From CATQGW01 sp965262235 (lineage in GTDB: Bacteria; Chloroflexota; Dehalococcoidia; Bin125): a DNA stretch of 64,000 nucleotides. The notes under the pieces are model-generated. The model searched no databases. It saw only the letters and a list, made by a program, of their open reading frames with translations, and was not told the DNA's origin. Each line of letters starts with the position of its first letter. The stretch's first letter is position 1. Below are positions 7,981 to 16,990 of the stretch, piece after piece. The position numbers were made by a program, and so were the translations under genes. The stretch is from contig OZ253504.1 of NCBI GenBank assembly GCA_965262235.1, forward strand, positions 1,736,001 to 1,800,000. Reading direction: 5' to 3'.

Positions 7981-9012
7981 ATGTCTCGGGTTCTCCTGAT
8001 TGCCCTTGTCGTCCTGATCGGCATCGTGAGCGCTTCGGCGCTCCTGGTCATGGGTGCTGAATCTGACGATGAGTCCGCGACAAGCACCGAGCATCTCCCC
8101 CGCGGCGACGAACCGCGCGAGCAAGACGACCAGCAGCAATCCGAGCCTCTGCCCGAGCCTCCTGAGGATGACGCCGAAGCCACCGAGGCAACGGACGATG
8201 CAGAGCCGGACGCCGCCGACGAAGCGGAGGAAGGCTCAGCGGATGAACCCTTGGATGAGGAGCAGGAAGAAGTAGCAGCGGAGGAGTCGCAAGAAGAAGA
8301 ACCGGCAGTGATGGTCGAGGATGCTGAACCGGATCCAGCCGATGTTGTGATCAAGGCGCTTGATATCGAACGACCTCTGATCGTCGCGGAAGTCGAACTG
8401 ACGGTCACAACCAGCGCCTACACCGTCGAACCTGGCGACACACTCTCCGACATCGCCGGCCGACTCGGGATCACATTGCAAGAGCTGATCGCCGCGAACG
8501 AGATCGACTCGCCCGACGTGGTCGACGTGGGCCTGGAGCTGACCATTCCCGGCGCGGAGTCCGTCGTCGAATCCGACGCCGCACCCGAGCCCTCCTTCGA
8601 GCCGAACGAAGTCGCTCCTGTGCTGGGGGAAGAAGGCGTCATCTACGGCACGATCCACGACCACGAGCGCGGCGTGGTCGACACGGCGGTGATCTTCACC
8701 TCCCAGTCCGACCCAACAGTCCAACTGGTTGAGGCGTGCATTGACGGCGTCCGCCGCACCTACCTGATGGGCTTGCAGTTGACTGACGAGCTCACCCGCC
8801 TCTACTGGCGCATCGACGCCGGAGCGCTGAATACCGATCGATGGCGCGCCGGCGACGAACTGTTGGAGTCGATCCGCGCGAGTCTCATCTTTGACGATTT
8901 GGGAGAGGCCACCTCGCTCTGGCTCAGAGTGGGCGGCGTCGATCTGACGTTCGGCGTCGCGAACCTGGGCCCCAACGAGATCCTCCACAACTTCTTCATC
9001 TGCGGTCGCTGA
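7981..9012 (+). CDS. Membrane-anchored LysM domain protein
   Basis: A 343-residue protein. Residues 3-23 form one hydrophobic helix (signal anchor or signal peptide). About 110 residues of very acidic, Glu/Asp/Pro/Ser-rich linker follow, then one LysM motif with YTVEPGDTLSDIAGRLGI and the ending LELTIPG at roughly 143-188. The last 120 residues are an unrecognised globular domain that begins YGTIHDHERG and ends in ICGR. LysM binds N-acetylglucosamine chains, so the protein probably sits outside the membrane in contact with a peptidoglycan-like or glycan layer, the acidic linker acting as a spacer. Divergent from the DUF3800 gene. Confidence 0.8.
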   Translation: MSRVLLIALVVLIGIVSASALLVMGAESDDESATSTEHLPRGDEPREQDDQQQSEPLPEPPEDDAEATEATDDAEPDAADEAEEGSADEPLDEEQEEVAAEESQEEEPAVMVEDAEPDPADVVIKALDIERPLIVAEVELTVTTSAYTVEPGDTLSDIAGRLGITLQELIAANEIDSPDVVDVGLELTIPGAESVVESDAAPEPSFEPNEVAPVLGEEGVIYGTIHDHERGVVDTAVIFTSQSDPTVQLVEACIDGVRRTYLMGLQLTDELTRLYWRIDAGALNTDRWRAGDELLESIRASLIFDDLGEATSLWLRVGGVDLTFGVANLGPNEILHNFFICGR

Positions 9013-9072
9013 CCGCTGCTCTCACTTTTCTTCTTTGACCACGTGCGATAATGCGCGGCGCGAGCTGAGGGG

Positions 9073-11262
9073 GTGTGCGTGCGCGACGGGGGAACTGGTC
9101 TGAAGGCGGCTGGGCCCGCACGACAGGCGAAGCGCGTGTCGGCGCTGGCGATTCCGGCCTGGCTGCCGCTCGGCGGTTTGCTGCTGGTCTCCGGCGCCGA
9201 GACCGTCCGCGTGACCGGCGCGCACCGCGAACTGTTCTTCAACATCGACCACTTCTGGGTGCTCTACCTGCTGCTGCCCTTCGTGATCGGGATCGTGGTC
9301 TACGGGCTCGCGCGGCGCTCACGCATCTGGCGACTCGGCCGCGCCGACTTCTCATTCGACAACCTCTCGACGCGGATCGTGCGCGTCCTGCGCGGTGGGG
9401 CGGGCACCGAGCGGGTGCTGCGCGACGGCTACTCGGGCGTCATGCACATGTGCATCATGACCTCGATGATCGTGCTGTTCCTCGTGACGACGCTGCTCGC
9501 GATCGATGACTACGTGCCGGTCGACATCCTGGTCGGCCCGCGCTATCTCGGTTATTCACTGGTGGCCGACATCTTCGGCCTGATCGGCGTCATCGGGGTG
9601 GCGATGGCGATCGCCCACCGCTGGGTGCGCCCGCGCACCGCCTGGCTGCCCACCTGGGAGGACTGGTTCATCGTCGGCGGGCTGGGGATGTTGCTCGTGA
9701 GTGGGTTCTTCGTCGAAGGCTTGCGCATCCACACCTCCGAGATCGACGTGAACCCGGAGTGGTCGTACTGGTCGCCGGTCGGCTACGTGATCGCGCTGAT
9801 GTTCTCCGGCGTGAACGTGGGCGCGGCGCTCGACATTCACAAGGCGCTGTGGTGGATCCACATGATCGGCGCGCTCTCCTGGATTTCGCTGCTGGGCTAC
9901 TCGAAGATCAACCACATCGTGCTGGCGCCGGTCAACGCCTTCCTCAAGAGCACAGCGGCTCCGGGCAAGCTGGAGATGATCCACAACATCGAGGAGCAGG
10001 AGCACTTCGGGGTCAGCCAGCTGGAGCACTTCTCGATGAAGCAGCTCTTCGAGCTGGATGTCTGCGTGCGCTGCGGGCGCTGCACCGACAGCTGCCCGGC
10101 CGACATCGCCGGCCAGCCGCTCTCGCCGATGCACATCATCCAGGACCTCAAGTCGTACGCGACCAACGTCGGCGAGCAGAAGGTGACCAACGTCGTGCGC
10201 GGCGACACGCTCGACTTTGGCCTCGATGGAGCCCCTGCGATGGTCGGCGACGTAGTGCGCGATGAGTCGCTCTGGGCCTGCCGGACCTGCGGCGCCTGCG
10301 TCGAGGCCTGCCCCGTCTTCATCGAGCACGTGCCGACGATCATCGACATGCGCCGCTCGCTGGTGATGGAAGAAGCGCGGATGCCCGACACGGTCCAGAG
10401 CACGCTCGAGACGCTCGAGCGGCAGGGCCACCCGTGGCGCGGCACGCCCTACACGCGCGAGTCGTGGATGGAGGGCCTTGATCTCGAACCGGACGAGCTG
10501 ACCTGGACCGGCGAGCAGGAGTACCTGTACTTCGTCGGCTGCACCGGCGCGTTCGTCGACCGTGCGCAGGCGATTTCGCGCTCGGTCGTCTCACTGCTGC
10601 GCGAGGCGGGTGTGTCGTTCGGAATCCTGGCGGGTATGGAGTCGTGCAACGGCGACCCGGCCCGGCGGCTGGGCCACGAGTACCTCTACCAAATCCTCGC
10701 CGAGGGCCTGATCGAGACCTTCAACGACGCCGGCGTGAAGAAGATCATCACTCACTGCCCGCACTGCTTCAACACCTTCCTCAACGAGTACCCCGACATG
10801 GGCGGGAATTACGAGGTGATTCACCACACGCAGCTGCTCGAACAGCTGTTGAACGAGGGCAAGCTGGAGACGCGCGAGATCGAGCCGCAGACGGTCACCT
10901 ATCACGACTCCTGCTACCTGGGCCGGCACAACGACATCTTCGACGCGCCGCGGCGGATCCTCGAGCGGGTCCCGAACGTGACGCTGGTCGAGATGCCGCG
11001 CAGCCGCGAGCAGGGCCTCTGCTGCGGCGCGGGCGGCGGCAACATGTGGATGGAAGAGCAGGGCGCGTCGCGCGTCAACGAGGTGCGCGTCGAGGAAGCC
11101 GTCGCGACCGGCGCCGACACCGCCTGTACCGCCTGCCCCTTCTGCGTGCAGATGTTCGACGCCGGCGTCGGCACTGTGCAAATGAACGTCGAAGACGCAG
11201 ACCGCCTCCAGGTCCTCGACATCGCCGAGATGCTGCAGGCCTCCGCCGTCCGCGACGATTGA
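9073..11262 (+). CDS. Membrane Fe-S Etf:quinone oxidoreductase (EMO-like)
   Basis: A 729-residue fusion starting at GTG 9073. The first ~310 residues contain several membrane helices with conserved-looking histidines, resembling the NarI/DsrM-type di-heme b subunit. Next comes a pair of 4Fe-4S motifs: Cys331, 334, 337, 341 (CVRCGRCTDSC) and Cys403, 406, 409, 413 (CRTCGACVEAC). The C-terminal half has two CCG (HdrB-type) cysteine domains, around GMESCNGDPARR and LCCGAGGGNMW. This architecture matches EtfAB:menaquinone oxidoreductase, which takes electrons from reduced Etf and passes them to the membrane quinone. The adjacent etfB and etfA strongly support that role. The alternative, a heterodisulfide-reductase-like enzyme for another donor, is less likely in this context. 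Confidence 0.88.
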   Translation: MCVRDGGTGLKAAGPARQAKRVSALAIPAWLPLGGLLLVSGAETVRVTGAHRELFFNIDHFWVLYLLLPFVIGIVVYGLARRSRIWRLGRADFSFDNLSTRIVRVLRGGAGTERVLRDGYSGVMHMCIMTSMIVLFLVTTLLAIDDYVPVDILVGPRYLGYSLVADIFGLIGVIGVAMAIAHRWVRPRTAWLPTWEDWFIVGGLGMLLVSGFFVEGLRIHTSEIDVNPEWSYWSPVGYVIALMFSGVNVGAALDIHKALWWIHMIGALSWISLLGYSKINHIVLAPVNAFLKSTAAPGKLEMIHNIEEQEHFGVSQLEHFSMKQLFELDVCVRCGRCTDSCPADIAGQPLSPMHIIQDLKSYATNVGEQKVTNVVRGDTLDFGLDGAPAMVGDVVRDESLWACRTCGACVEACPVFIEHVPTIIDMRRSLVMEEARMPDTVQSTLETLERQGHPWRGTPYTRESWMEGLDLEPDELTWTGEQEYLYFVGCTGAFVDRAQAISRSVVSLLREAGVSFGILAGMESCNGDPARRLGHEYLYQILAEGLIETFNDAGVKKIITHCPHCFNTFLNEYPDMGGNYEVIHHTQLLEQLLNEGKLETREIEPQTVTYHDSCYLGRHNDIFDAPRRILERVPNVTLVEMPRSREQGLCCGAGGGNMWMEEQGASRVNEVRVEEAVATGADTACTACPFCVQMFDAGVGTVQMNVEDADRLQVLDIAEMLQASAVRDD

Positions 11263-11304
11263 CCCCTCCGTTACCCCTGCCCGCTCCGTCCCACCCGCCC
11301 CCCG

Positions 11305-11334
11305 CAGTCATTCCTGCCTGCGCAGGAATGACTG
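11305..11334. repeat. Minimal copy of repeat family A (palindrome)
   Basis: A 30-base palindrome: CAGTCATTCCTG (11305-11316) pairs with CAGGAATGACTG (11323-11334) around CCTGCG. It is the fused-ends form of the longer family A element found at 13472 and in the array at 38575. A further partial end (GCGCAGGAATGACGG) lies at about 11360-11374. It sits directly after the EMO gene and may act as a terminator hairpin. Confidence 0.8.
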
Positions 11335-11535
11335 AGCGGTGCAAGAAGGACGGAGGGGAGGCGCAGGAATGACGGAACGGGGAGTGTGAGCGTTTGGTCC
11401 GGCGCGACGCGTAAGCCGTGCGATTGCCCCAGCGCGGGTTGCGCGACACAATGGCGGCCAGTAGCCGAGATCCCGATCCGTGCGCCACAATGAACCCCTG
11501 GGCGCTGTCTGACGCCCTGCAGAATGAGGAACCCG

Positions 11536-12339
11536 ATGGATGCGATCGTCTGCGTGAAGCAGATCCCCGACCCCGAAACGCCCGCGGCCGCGTTCCGCGT
11601 CGACGAAGGCGCGATGCGCGTGCTGCCCGCGCAGGGCATCTCGCCCGTGATCTCCCCGTTCGACGCGCAGGCCGTGGAGGCTGCGCTGCGACTCAAGGAC
11701 GCCGCCGGCGAGGGCACGGTGAACATCATCTCGCTCGGCCCCGACTCGGCCCGCGACGCGATCAAGCACAGCCTCGCGATGGGCGCCGATGAGGGCTACC
11801 ACCTGCACGACGATGCGTTCGACGGCGGCGACGCGTGGACCACGGCGCTGGCGCTGAGCAAGGCGATTCAGCACCTCGGCGTGCCCGATGTGATTCTGTT
11901 CGGCCGCCAGGCTGCCGACTGGGACCAGGGCTCGGTCGGCAGCATCGTCGCCGAGCTGCTCGACCTGCCCTCGGCCACCGTGCTGCGCGCCGCCGAGGGC
12001 GGCGCCGACGGCCTGACCGTCTCGCGGGTGGTCGCCGACGGCTTCGAGACCATCGAGCTGCCGACGCCCTGCGTGCTGACGATCAGCAACGAGTTCGGCG
12101 ACCCGCGCTACCCGCAGCTGCGCCAGATCATGCGCGCGGCGCGCAAGCAGGTCACGGAGTTCACACCCGCCGATCTCGGCCTCGACCCCTCGGAGGTGGG
12201 CTCCGCCGGCGCGCGGCTCGAAATGCACGCGCTCTTCCAGCCGACCAGCGACATCGAGGTCGAGATCATCGAGGGTGACACGCCCGAGGAGAAGGCCGCG
12301 GGCCTCGTCGCGGCGCTGCGCGACGCGAAGATCATCTAG
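11536..12339 (+). CDS. etfB: Electron transfer flavoprotein beta subunit
   Basis: A 267-residue EtfB/FixA. I choose ATG 11536 (MDAIVCVKQIPDPE) because GAGGA lies 6 bases upstream; an in-frame ATG at 11524 has no such site. The N-terminal CVKQIPDPE, the GADEGYHL stretch, the DVILFGRQAADWDQGSVG segment and LPTPCVLTISNEFGDPRYP are typical of the subunit that binds AMP. With EtfA it forms the soluble carrier that collects electrons from acyl-CoA dehydrogenases. Order EMO-etfB-etfA suggests that the reduced Etf is reoxidised by the membrane protein encoded at 9073. Confidence 0.93.
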   Translation: MDAIVCVKQIPDPETPAAAFRVDEGAMRVLPAQGISPVISPFDAQAVEAALRLKDAAGEGTVNIISLGPDSARDAIKHSLAMGADEGYHLHDDAFDGGDAWTTALALSKAIQHLGVPDVILFGRQAADWDQGSVGSIVAELLDLPSATVLRAAEGGADGLTVSRVVADGFETIELPTPCVLTISNEFGDPRYPQLRQIMRAARKQVTEFTPADLGLDPSEVGSAGARLEMHALFQPTSDIEVEIIEGDTPEEKAAGLVAALRDAKII

Positions 12340-12398
12340 ACGGCGCCGGTTACACCACACCCGGTACCCAGCACTCAACACTTGCGGGAGCATCCAGC

Positions 12399-13376
12399 AT
12401 GGCCAGCATTCTTGTTATCGGCGAAGTCGACGGCGGCGCACTGACCGCCACCACGCGCGAGCTGCTCGGCGCGGCGACCCGTCTCGCCGCCAGCCTCAGC
12501 GGCGGGGTCAGCCTCGCGCTGATCGGCGCAGACCTCGGCGCAGCGTCCGACGCGGCCGGTCCGGCCGGCGCCGACACCGTCTACCGCGCCGATGACGCGG
12601 CGCTCGAGCAGTACCAGACGGAGGCCCACCTGCCGATCGCCCAGGCGATCGTGGAGCAGGATGCGCCGCAGGTGGTCCTGCTGGCGCAGAGCAGCATGGG
12701 CCGCGACCTCGCCCCGCGCCTGGCGACGCGGCTCAGCAGCGCCGCGGCGATGGACGCGACCAGTCTCGAAATCGATGGCGATCGCGTGCGCGTCACGCGT
12801 TCGTGCTACGGCGGCAACGCGCGGCAGGTCGTGACGGTCAAGACCGACCCGCAGGTGATCACCGTTCGCGCCAAGGCGCAGGACCCGCTCGTGCCCGACG
12901 ACGCGCGCTCGGCAACGGTCGTCGATGTCGCGGCCGGCAGCGCGGAGGTGCGCGCTCGCGTCACCGGAAAGGCCGAGGCCGAGGCCGAGGGTGTGCGCCT
13001 GGAGGACGCCGAGATCATCGTCTCGGGCGGGCGTGGGCTGGGCGGCCCGGAGGCGTTCGGCGACCTGGAGCAGCTCGCCGGGTTGCTCGGCGCGGCGGTC
13101 GGTTCGAGCCGGGCGGCCTGCGACCTTGGGTGGTACCCGCCCTCGCAGCAGGTCGGCCTGACGGGCACGGTGGTTTCGCCGACGCTCTACCTCGCGATCG
13201 CGATCAGCGGCGCCTCGCAGCACATGGCGGGCTGCGGCGGCAGCAAGAACATCGTCGCGATCAACAAGGACCCCGACGCCGCGATCTTCGCCTTCTCACG
13301 CTTCGGCATCGTCGACGACTACAAGAAGGTCCTACCCGCCCTGGAGAGCGCCTTCCAGAGCGCGCTGGCGGACTAG
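12399..13376 (+). CDS. etfA: Electron transfer flavoprotein alpha subunit
   Basis: A 325-residue EtfA/FixB, 59 bases after etfB. The N-terminal Rossmann-like domain starts ILVIGEVDGG. The C-terminal FAD domain is clear: SGGRGLGGPEAF, then VGSSRAACDLGWYP, the GLTGTVVSPTLYLAIAISGA segment, then HMAGCGGSKNIVAINKD and the ending FGIVDDYKKVLPAL. These residues bind FAD in all bacterial EtfA proteins. It pairs with the preceding EtfB. Downstream lies a repeat-rich intergenic region and then a convergent gene, so it is probably the last gene of the operon. Confidence 0.95.
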   Translation: MASILVIGEVDGGALTATTRELLGAATRLAASLSGGVSLALIGADLGAASDAAGPAGADTVYRADDAALEQYQTEAHLPIAQAIVEQDAPQVVLLAQSSMGRDLAPRLATRLSSAAAMDATSLEIDGDRVRVTRSCYGGNARQVVTVKTDPQVITVRAKAQDPLVPDDARSATVVDVAAGSAEVRARVTGKAEAEAEGVRLEDAEIIVSGGRGLGGPEAFGDLEQLAGLLGAAVGSSRAACDLGWYPPSQQVGLTGTVVSPTLYLAIAISGASQHMAGCGGSKNIVAINKDPDAAIFAFSRFGIVDDYKKVLPALESAFQSALAD

Positions 13377-13960
13377 CCCTGGCAGGCTGCCCCTGCGCAG
13401 GCAGGGGGCAGAGGGAGGCGGCGGTCCCGACTCACCGGCGTGGCTGTAGCTGGCCAAGCGGGGGCGGGCCCCCTTCCGTCATTCCTGCGCAGGCAGGAAT
13501 CCATGCGACCTCCCAACACCCTTGGCGCCTCGGCACTCTCGACGTTCCACCGATGTATCGAAGGCGCGCGCTGGACGATCAAGCGCCGTCGGACGATCGA
13601 AACCCTTGCGATGCCCTCAGATCGCCTGGATTCCTGCCTGCGCAGGAATGACGGAAGGTTGGGAACGACGGAGGGTGGGGAATGGCGCAAGTCGTTGAGA
13701 TGGTCGGGCGTGCGGACTTCGGAGTCGATGGTGACCGTTCGCCCGCGCCAGCGCCCACTGCGTTGATCCTCAACACCGTTGCTCTGTCACTCCGTGACAT
13801 CTCCCCCCGCCAAGCGGGGGGAGATGGGATTGCGGAGCGGGAGGAGAGGGGATCCGGCTTGTTCAGCGCCTTCCTGGCGTGGCGGGAACGTGTCAGGGCG
13901 ACGGCGGGCCAGCGGGCGGGAGATCGGCGAAGAAGTAGAGGAAGGAAGGAGAGGGGAGAG
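13377..13960. repeat. Intergenic repeat nest: family B remnants interrupted by a family A element
   Basis: A 584-base gap between the convergent etfA and DinB-like genes with no credible gene. Bases about 13405-13475 match, in reverse complement, the core of the family B element at 21065 (GGTCCCGACTCACCGGCGTG). A complete family A element follows at 13472-13658. About 125 bases of unrecognised sequence come next, and then at 13789-13827 the other family B end (GTCACTCCGTGACATC and a CCCCCCGC/GCGGGGGG hairpin). The order suggests that family A inserted into an older family B copy. Confidence 0.6.
13472..13658. repeat. Complete family A element with 32-bp perfect terminal inverted repeats (MITE-like)
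   Basis: Left end 13472-13503 starts CCTTCCGTCATTCCTGCGCA; right end 13627-13658 is its exact reverse complement over 32 bases. The 123-base interior has no reading frame of note. The total is 187 bp, with no transposase. The structure is that of a miniature inverted-repeat element or an oversized REP-type unit. Confidence 0.8.
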
Positions 13961-14437
13961 CTACGCGCCGCTGGTTTTGCGCCAGGCGCGGATGTCGGCG
14001 GTGTGTGTTTCGTCGTGCGCGATCAGCGCATCGACCACGTCGTTGGCGCTGAGGCACTGGTCACCCACGTCGTAGCAGGGCGCGTCGCGTTCGTCGTCGG
14101 TCTGCGCGCGCAGGCGGCGCGCCATCTCCTGGTTGGCCATGGTCAACGTCTCGAACAGCTCGGCGATCGTGTGGCCCGCCCACTGCTGTGGGGCCGCGCC
14201 GTTCATCTCATGCTCTTTGGGGAACTCGCCGATCGGCTCGCCGCGGTCGTAGCGGTTGATCGATTCGATCACCCACGCATCCCAGTTGGCCATGTGCGCG
14301 AGACAGTCGCGGATGCTCCAGGTGCCGACCACGTTGGGTTGGTCGTAGGCTTCGTCGGGCAGCGAGGCGGCCGCCTCGATCAGGTAGCGACGGCTCTCCT
14401 CAAGATCGATCGTCTCACTTCGAACTTCCGTGGTCAT
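13961..14437 (-). CDS. DinB/DfsB-like four-helix protein
   Basis: A 158-residue protein reading leftward. The N-terminal region, EESRRYLIEAAASLPDE, then GTWSIRDCLAHMANWDAW, and the late ALIAHDETHTADIRAW give the DinB/ClbS/DfsB four-helix pattern, with a possible metal site formed by His in AHMANWD and by HDETH. Members include thiol-dependent transferases and colibactin self-resistance proteins; most are unassigned. It is divergent from coaE across 321 bases and convergent with etfA across the repeat nest. A specific substrate cannot be named. Confidence 0.75.
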   Translation of the reverse strand: MTTEVRSETIDLEESRRYLIEAAASLPDEAYDQPNVVGTWSIRDCLAHMANWDAWVIESINRYDRGEPIGEFPKEHEMNGAAPQQWAGHTIAELFETLTMANQEMARRLRAQTDDERDAPCYDVGDQCLSANDVVDALIAHDETHTADIRAWRKTSGA

Positions 14438-14758
14438 GGCAGTTCCCGTGTTGTGCAGTGGTCGTCGGTACCACGCGGCCCGCCCGGCTGGATGGCGAGG
14501 CCGTTCGTGGCCGTTGCTGATGATCGCTCTGAGTTAACGCTAGCCAAGCTTGCACACGTCGCGGCGTAGCCTGTGACACACACCCGATGCGCGGCGGCGG
14601 AGCGCCCGGCTGACCTTCGGGCTGAGCGTCTGAATTGCTTGCGCTCACCAGATGCCGTGGATAGCATCCAGATTTGGCGCCGCTGAGCTGTGGCTGCGAC
14701 GCTGCGCTTGGCTGCGCGCGCCAGATATGCACCTGCCGCTCGCTAGATGTCAGGAACT
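14438..14758. other. Divergent intergenic region, no gene seen
   Basis: These 321 bases separate the start of the leftward DinB-like gene from the start of coaE, so promoters for both must lie here. I see no convincing -35/-10 pair, no tRNA and no member of the three repeat families. Short GC-rich hairpins are possible (for example around 14695-14725) but are not distinctive. Confidence 0.4.
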
Positions 14759-15364
14759 ATGCGCTCTATCGGACTCACGGGCGGGATCGCATCGGGCAAG
14801 TCGACAGTCGTTGGGCTCCTCCAGGAGTTCGGCGCAGCCACGATCGACGCCGACCGTCTCGGCCACCAGACCTACGAACCCGGCACCGACACGTTCGCTG
14901 CGGTCGTCGCGGCCTTCGGCGACGAACTCGTCGCCGCTGACGGCACGATCGATCGGCGCGTGCTCGGCGGCAAGGTGTTCGGCCAGCCCGACCAACTCAA
15001 GCGACTGACAGACATTGTCTGGCCCGGCATCCGCGCGCTCGCGGCCGCCGAGCTGAAGCGTCTCGAGGGCAATGGGACCGAGGTCGCGGTCCTGGAGGCC
15101 GCGGTGTTGATCGAGGCCGAATGGCAGGACCTCGTCGACGAGGTCTGGGTCGTGTCGGTCCTGCCCGCAGCCGCCCGCGAACGGCTGATGGCGCGCAACA
15201 ACATGAGCGCCGAAGATGCCGACGCACGAATCAATTCTCAGCTCAGCAACGACGAACGGCTGACCCATGCCGACGTCGTGGTTGATACTGATTGCGCGCT
15301 CGAGGAAGTGCGCGGCCGTGTCGAGGCCGCGTGGAACGAGTTCGTGAATCGCAGCGACGCGTAG
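14759..15364 (+). CDS. coaE: Dephospho-CoA kinase
   Basis: A 201-residue enzyme catalysing the last step of coenzyme A synthesis, phosphorylation of the 3'-hydroxyl of dephospho-CoA by ATP. The start MRSIGLTGGIASGKSTVVG contains the P-loop, followed by the DADRLGHQ motif that binds CoA and a late MSAEDADARINSQ lid-like segment. ATG 14759 is preferred to ATG 14747 because AGGA at 14752-14755 lies just before it and the family normally starts a few residues before the P-loop. Length is normal. It heads a rightward run with the CbbQ-type ATPase, 56 bases downstream. Confidence 0.95.
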   Translation: MRSIGLTGGIASGKSTVVGLLQEFGAATIDADRLGHQTYEPGTDTFAAVVAAFGDELVAADGTIDRRVLGGKVFGQPDQLKRLTDIVWPGIRALAAAELKRLEGNGTEVAVLEAAVLIEAEWQDLVDEVWVVSVLPAAARERLMARNNMSAEDADARINSQLSNDERLTHADVVVDTDCALEEVRGRVEAAWNEFVNRSDA

Positions 15365-15420
15365 CCGCGCCGCTGAACCAGTTGGCGCCAGCCCATGAGG
15401 AAGCATCAGGGGGACCACCG

Positions 15421-16317
15421 ATGACCACCGCAGCCGATCCGATCACCGAATATCGATCCTGGGCTGTTGAAGAGTTCCGTCTCGAAGAGGAGCCCTATTA
15501 CGTGCCGGTGTCGGACGAGGTTGAAATCTTCCAGGCCGCCTGGAACAACAAGCTTCCAGTGCTGCTCAAGGGCCCGACCGGCTGCGGCAAGACCCGCTTC
15601 ATCGAGTACATGGCCTACCACCTGAATCGCCCGACGTCGGTCATGCGCGACGGCCATGTGGAGATCGAGCAGGAGACCAACCTGCCGCTCGTGACCGTGG
15701 CCTGCCACGAAGACCTCACGGCCAGCGACCTCGTGGGCCGCTACCTGCTCGAACGCAACGAGACCGTCTGGATTGACGGGCCGCTGACCCGCGCCGTCAA
15801 GGCCGGCGCCATCTGCTACCTCGACGAGGTCGTCGAGGCGCGCAAGGACACCACAGTCCTGATCCACCCGCTGACCGACCACCGGCGCATCCTGCCGGTC
15901 GAAAAGAAGTCGCAGCTGCTGCAGGCGCGCGACGGCTTCCTGCTGGTCATCTCCTTCAACCCCGGCTACCAGAGCGCGCTGAAGGACCTCAAGCAGAGCA
16001 CGCGGCAGCGCTTCGTGGCGATCGAGTTCGACTACCCGCCGCGCGAGGTCGAGGCCGAGATCGTGCGGCACGAGGCCGAATGCAGCCCCGAGCTCGCGCT
16101 GAACCTGGCCAAGATGGCCGAGAAGATTCGCAACCTGCGCGAGCACGGCCTGGCCGAAGGCGCCAGCACCCGGCTGCTGATTTACGCCGGCCGGATGATC
16201 ATGCAGGGCATCTCACCGCGCCGCGCTTGCCAGGTCTCGATCGTGTGGCCGCTGACCGACGACGGCGAAATCCAGCGCAGCATCGAAGAGGTCGTCTCCT
16301 CAATCTTCGAGGAGTAG
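15421..16317 (+). CDS. MoxR/CbbQ/NorQ-type AAA+ ATPase
   Basis: A 298-residue AAA+ protein. ATG 15421 follows the strong AGGGGG site at 15408-15413; an in-frame extension to 15292 overlaps coaE and is rejected. Walker A is GPTGCGKT at residues 51-58, Walker B is AICYLDEV, sensor 1 is VISFNPGYQ, and the C-terminal region RLLIYAGRMIMQG fits the CbbQ/NirQ/NorQ C-domain. These ATPases work with a vWA-domain partner (CbbO/NorD) to remodel metalloenzymes, for example Rubisco or nitric oxide reductase. The matching partner is encoded at 16991. No Rubisco or NO reductase gene is in the window, so the client is unknown. Confidence 0.9.
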   Translation: MTTAADPITEYRSWAVEEFRLEEEPYYVPVSDEVEIFQAAWNNKLPVLLKGPTGCGKTRFIEYMAYHLNRPTSVMRDGHVEIEQETNLPLVTVACHEDLTASDLVGRYLLERNETVWIDGPLTRAVKAGAICYLDEVVEARKDTTVLIHPLTDHRRILPVEKKSQLLQARDGFLLVISFNPGYQSALKDLKQSTRQRFVAIEFDYPPREVEAEIVRHEAECSPELALNLAKMAEKIRNLREHGLAEGASTRLLIYAGRMIMQGISPRRACQVSIVWPLTDDGEIQRSIEEVVSSIFEE

Positions 16318-16381
16318 TTCCCCCGGCCCCACTGATGGCCTGATCGATGGCCTGACGGGGCGCGAGGCTGGAGGTCGGGCC

Positions 16382-16960
16382 GTGCGACTCGGCATCGTCA
16401 GCGACATTCACTGCAACATCGACGCGCTCGATCGCGCGATCGAGCAGATGGGCTCGATCGACGAGTTGCTCTGCGCCGGCGACGCGTGCTACCAGTACCG
16501 CTTCTCGAACCCGGTCGCTGAGCGGATCCGCGAACTCGGCGGTCGCTACGTGCTGGGCAACCACGAAGAGATTCTGCTCAGCGAGGCCGGCGCGCGCGCT
16601 CAGGCCTCCGCCGGCGTCAACCGCGAGCTGCTCGAATGGACGCGCGAACAACCGCAGCTGATTCGCGCCGAGGTCGGCGGCAAGCGGCTGCTGATGTTCC
16701 ACGCGACCCCCTGGGCGCCCTACCGCGATTACCTCTTCCCGCACGATCCACAGCTCGAGCGGCTGGCCGAAGAGGAAGCCGACTACATCATCTACGGCCA
16801 CACGCACGCGCCGCTGGTGCGGCGGATCGGCCGCGCACTGGTGATCAATCCGGGTTCCGCCGGCGAGGCTCGCGGCGTCGAACGCAAGCTCACCTATGCT
16901 GTTCTGGATACGGCCGACGACGCGGCCACAATCGAGCAGATCGCCCCCGCGGCCGATTAG
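16382..16960 (+). CDS. Metallophosphoesterase (YfcE/MJ0936-like)
   Basis: A 192-residue calcineurin-like phosphoesterase starting at GTG 16382. The metal-binding motifs are in order: IVSDIHCNIDAL (D-x-H), CAGDACYQY (G-D), VLGNHEEI (G-N-H-E), MFHATPW (H), and YGHTHAPL (G-H-x-H), then NPGSAGEAR. Family members hydrolyse phosphodiesters or nucleotide compounds using two metal ions. The third and fourth motifs are complete, so it is likely active. It lies between the CbbQ-type ATPase and its vWA partner, on the same strand with gaps of 64 and 30 bases, which makes co-expression likely and is unusual for a CbbQ/CbbO pair. Confidence 0.88.
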   Translation: MRLGIVSDIHCNIDALDRAIEQMGSIDELLCAGDACYQYRFSNPVAERIRELGGRYVLGNHEEILLSEAGARAQASAGVNRELLEWTREQPQLIRAEVGGKRLLMFHATPWAPYRDYLFPHDPQLERLAEEEADYIIYGHTHAPLVRRIGRALVINPGSAGEARGVERKLTYAVLDTADDAATIEQIAPAAD

Positions 16961-16990
16961 CGCGGTCGATCCTGCCCAGCCTCTGGACGG

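Noticed and set aside
7753..8139. N-terminal extension of the DUF3800 gene
   Set aside because: It overlaps the divergent LysM gene start and has no recognisable sequence; a start at 7752 or 7833 is more plausible.
9034..9055. Sigma-70-like promoter (TTTGACC with ATAAT nearby) before the EMO gene
   Set aside because: The spacing of the two boxes is about 8-9 bases, too short for a promoter.
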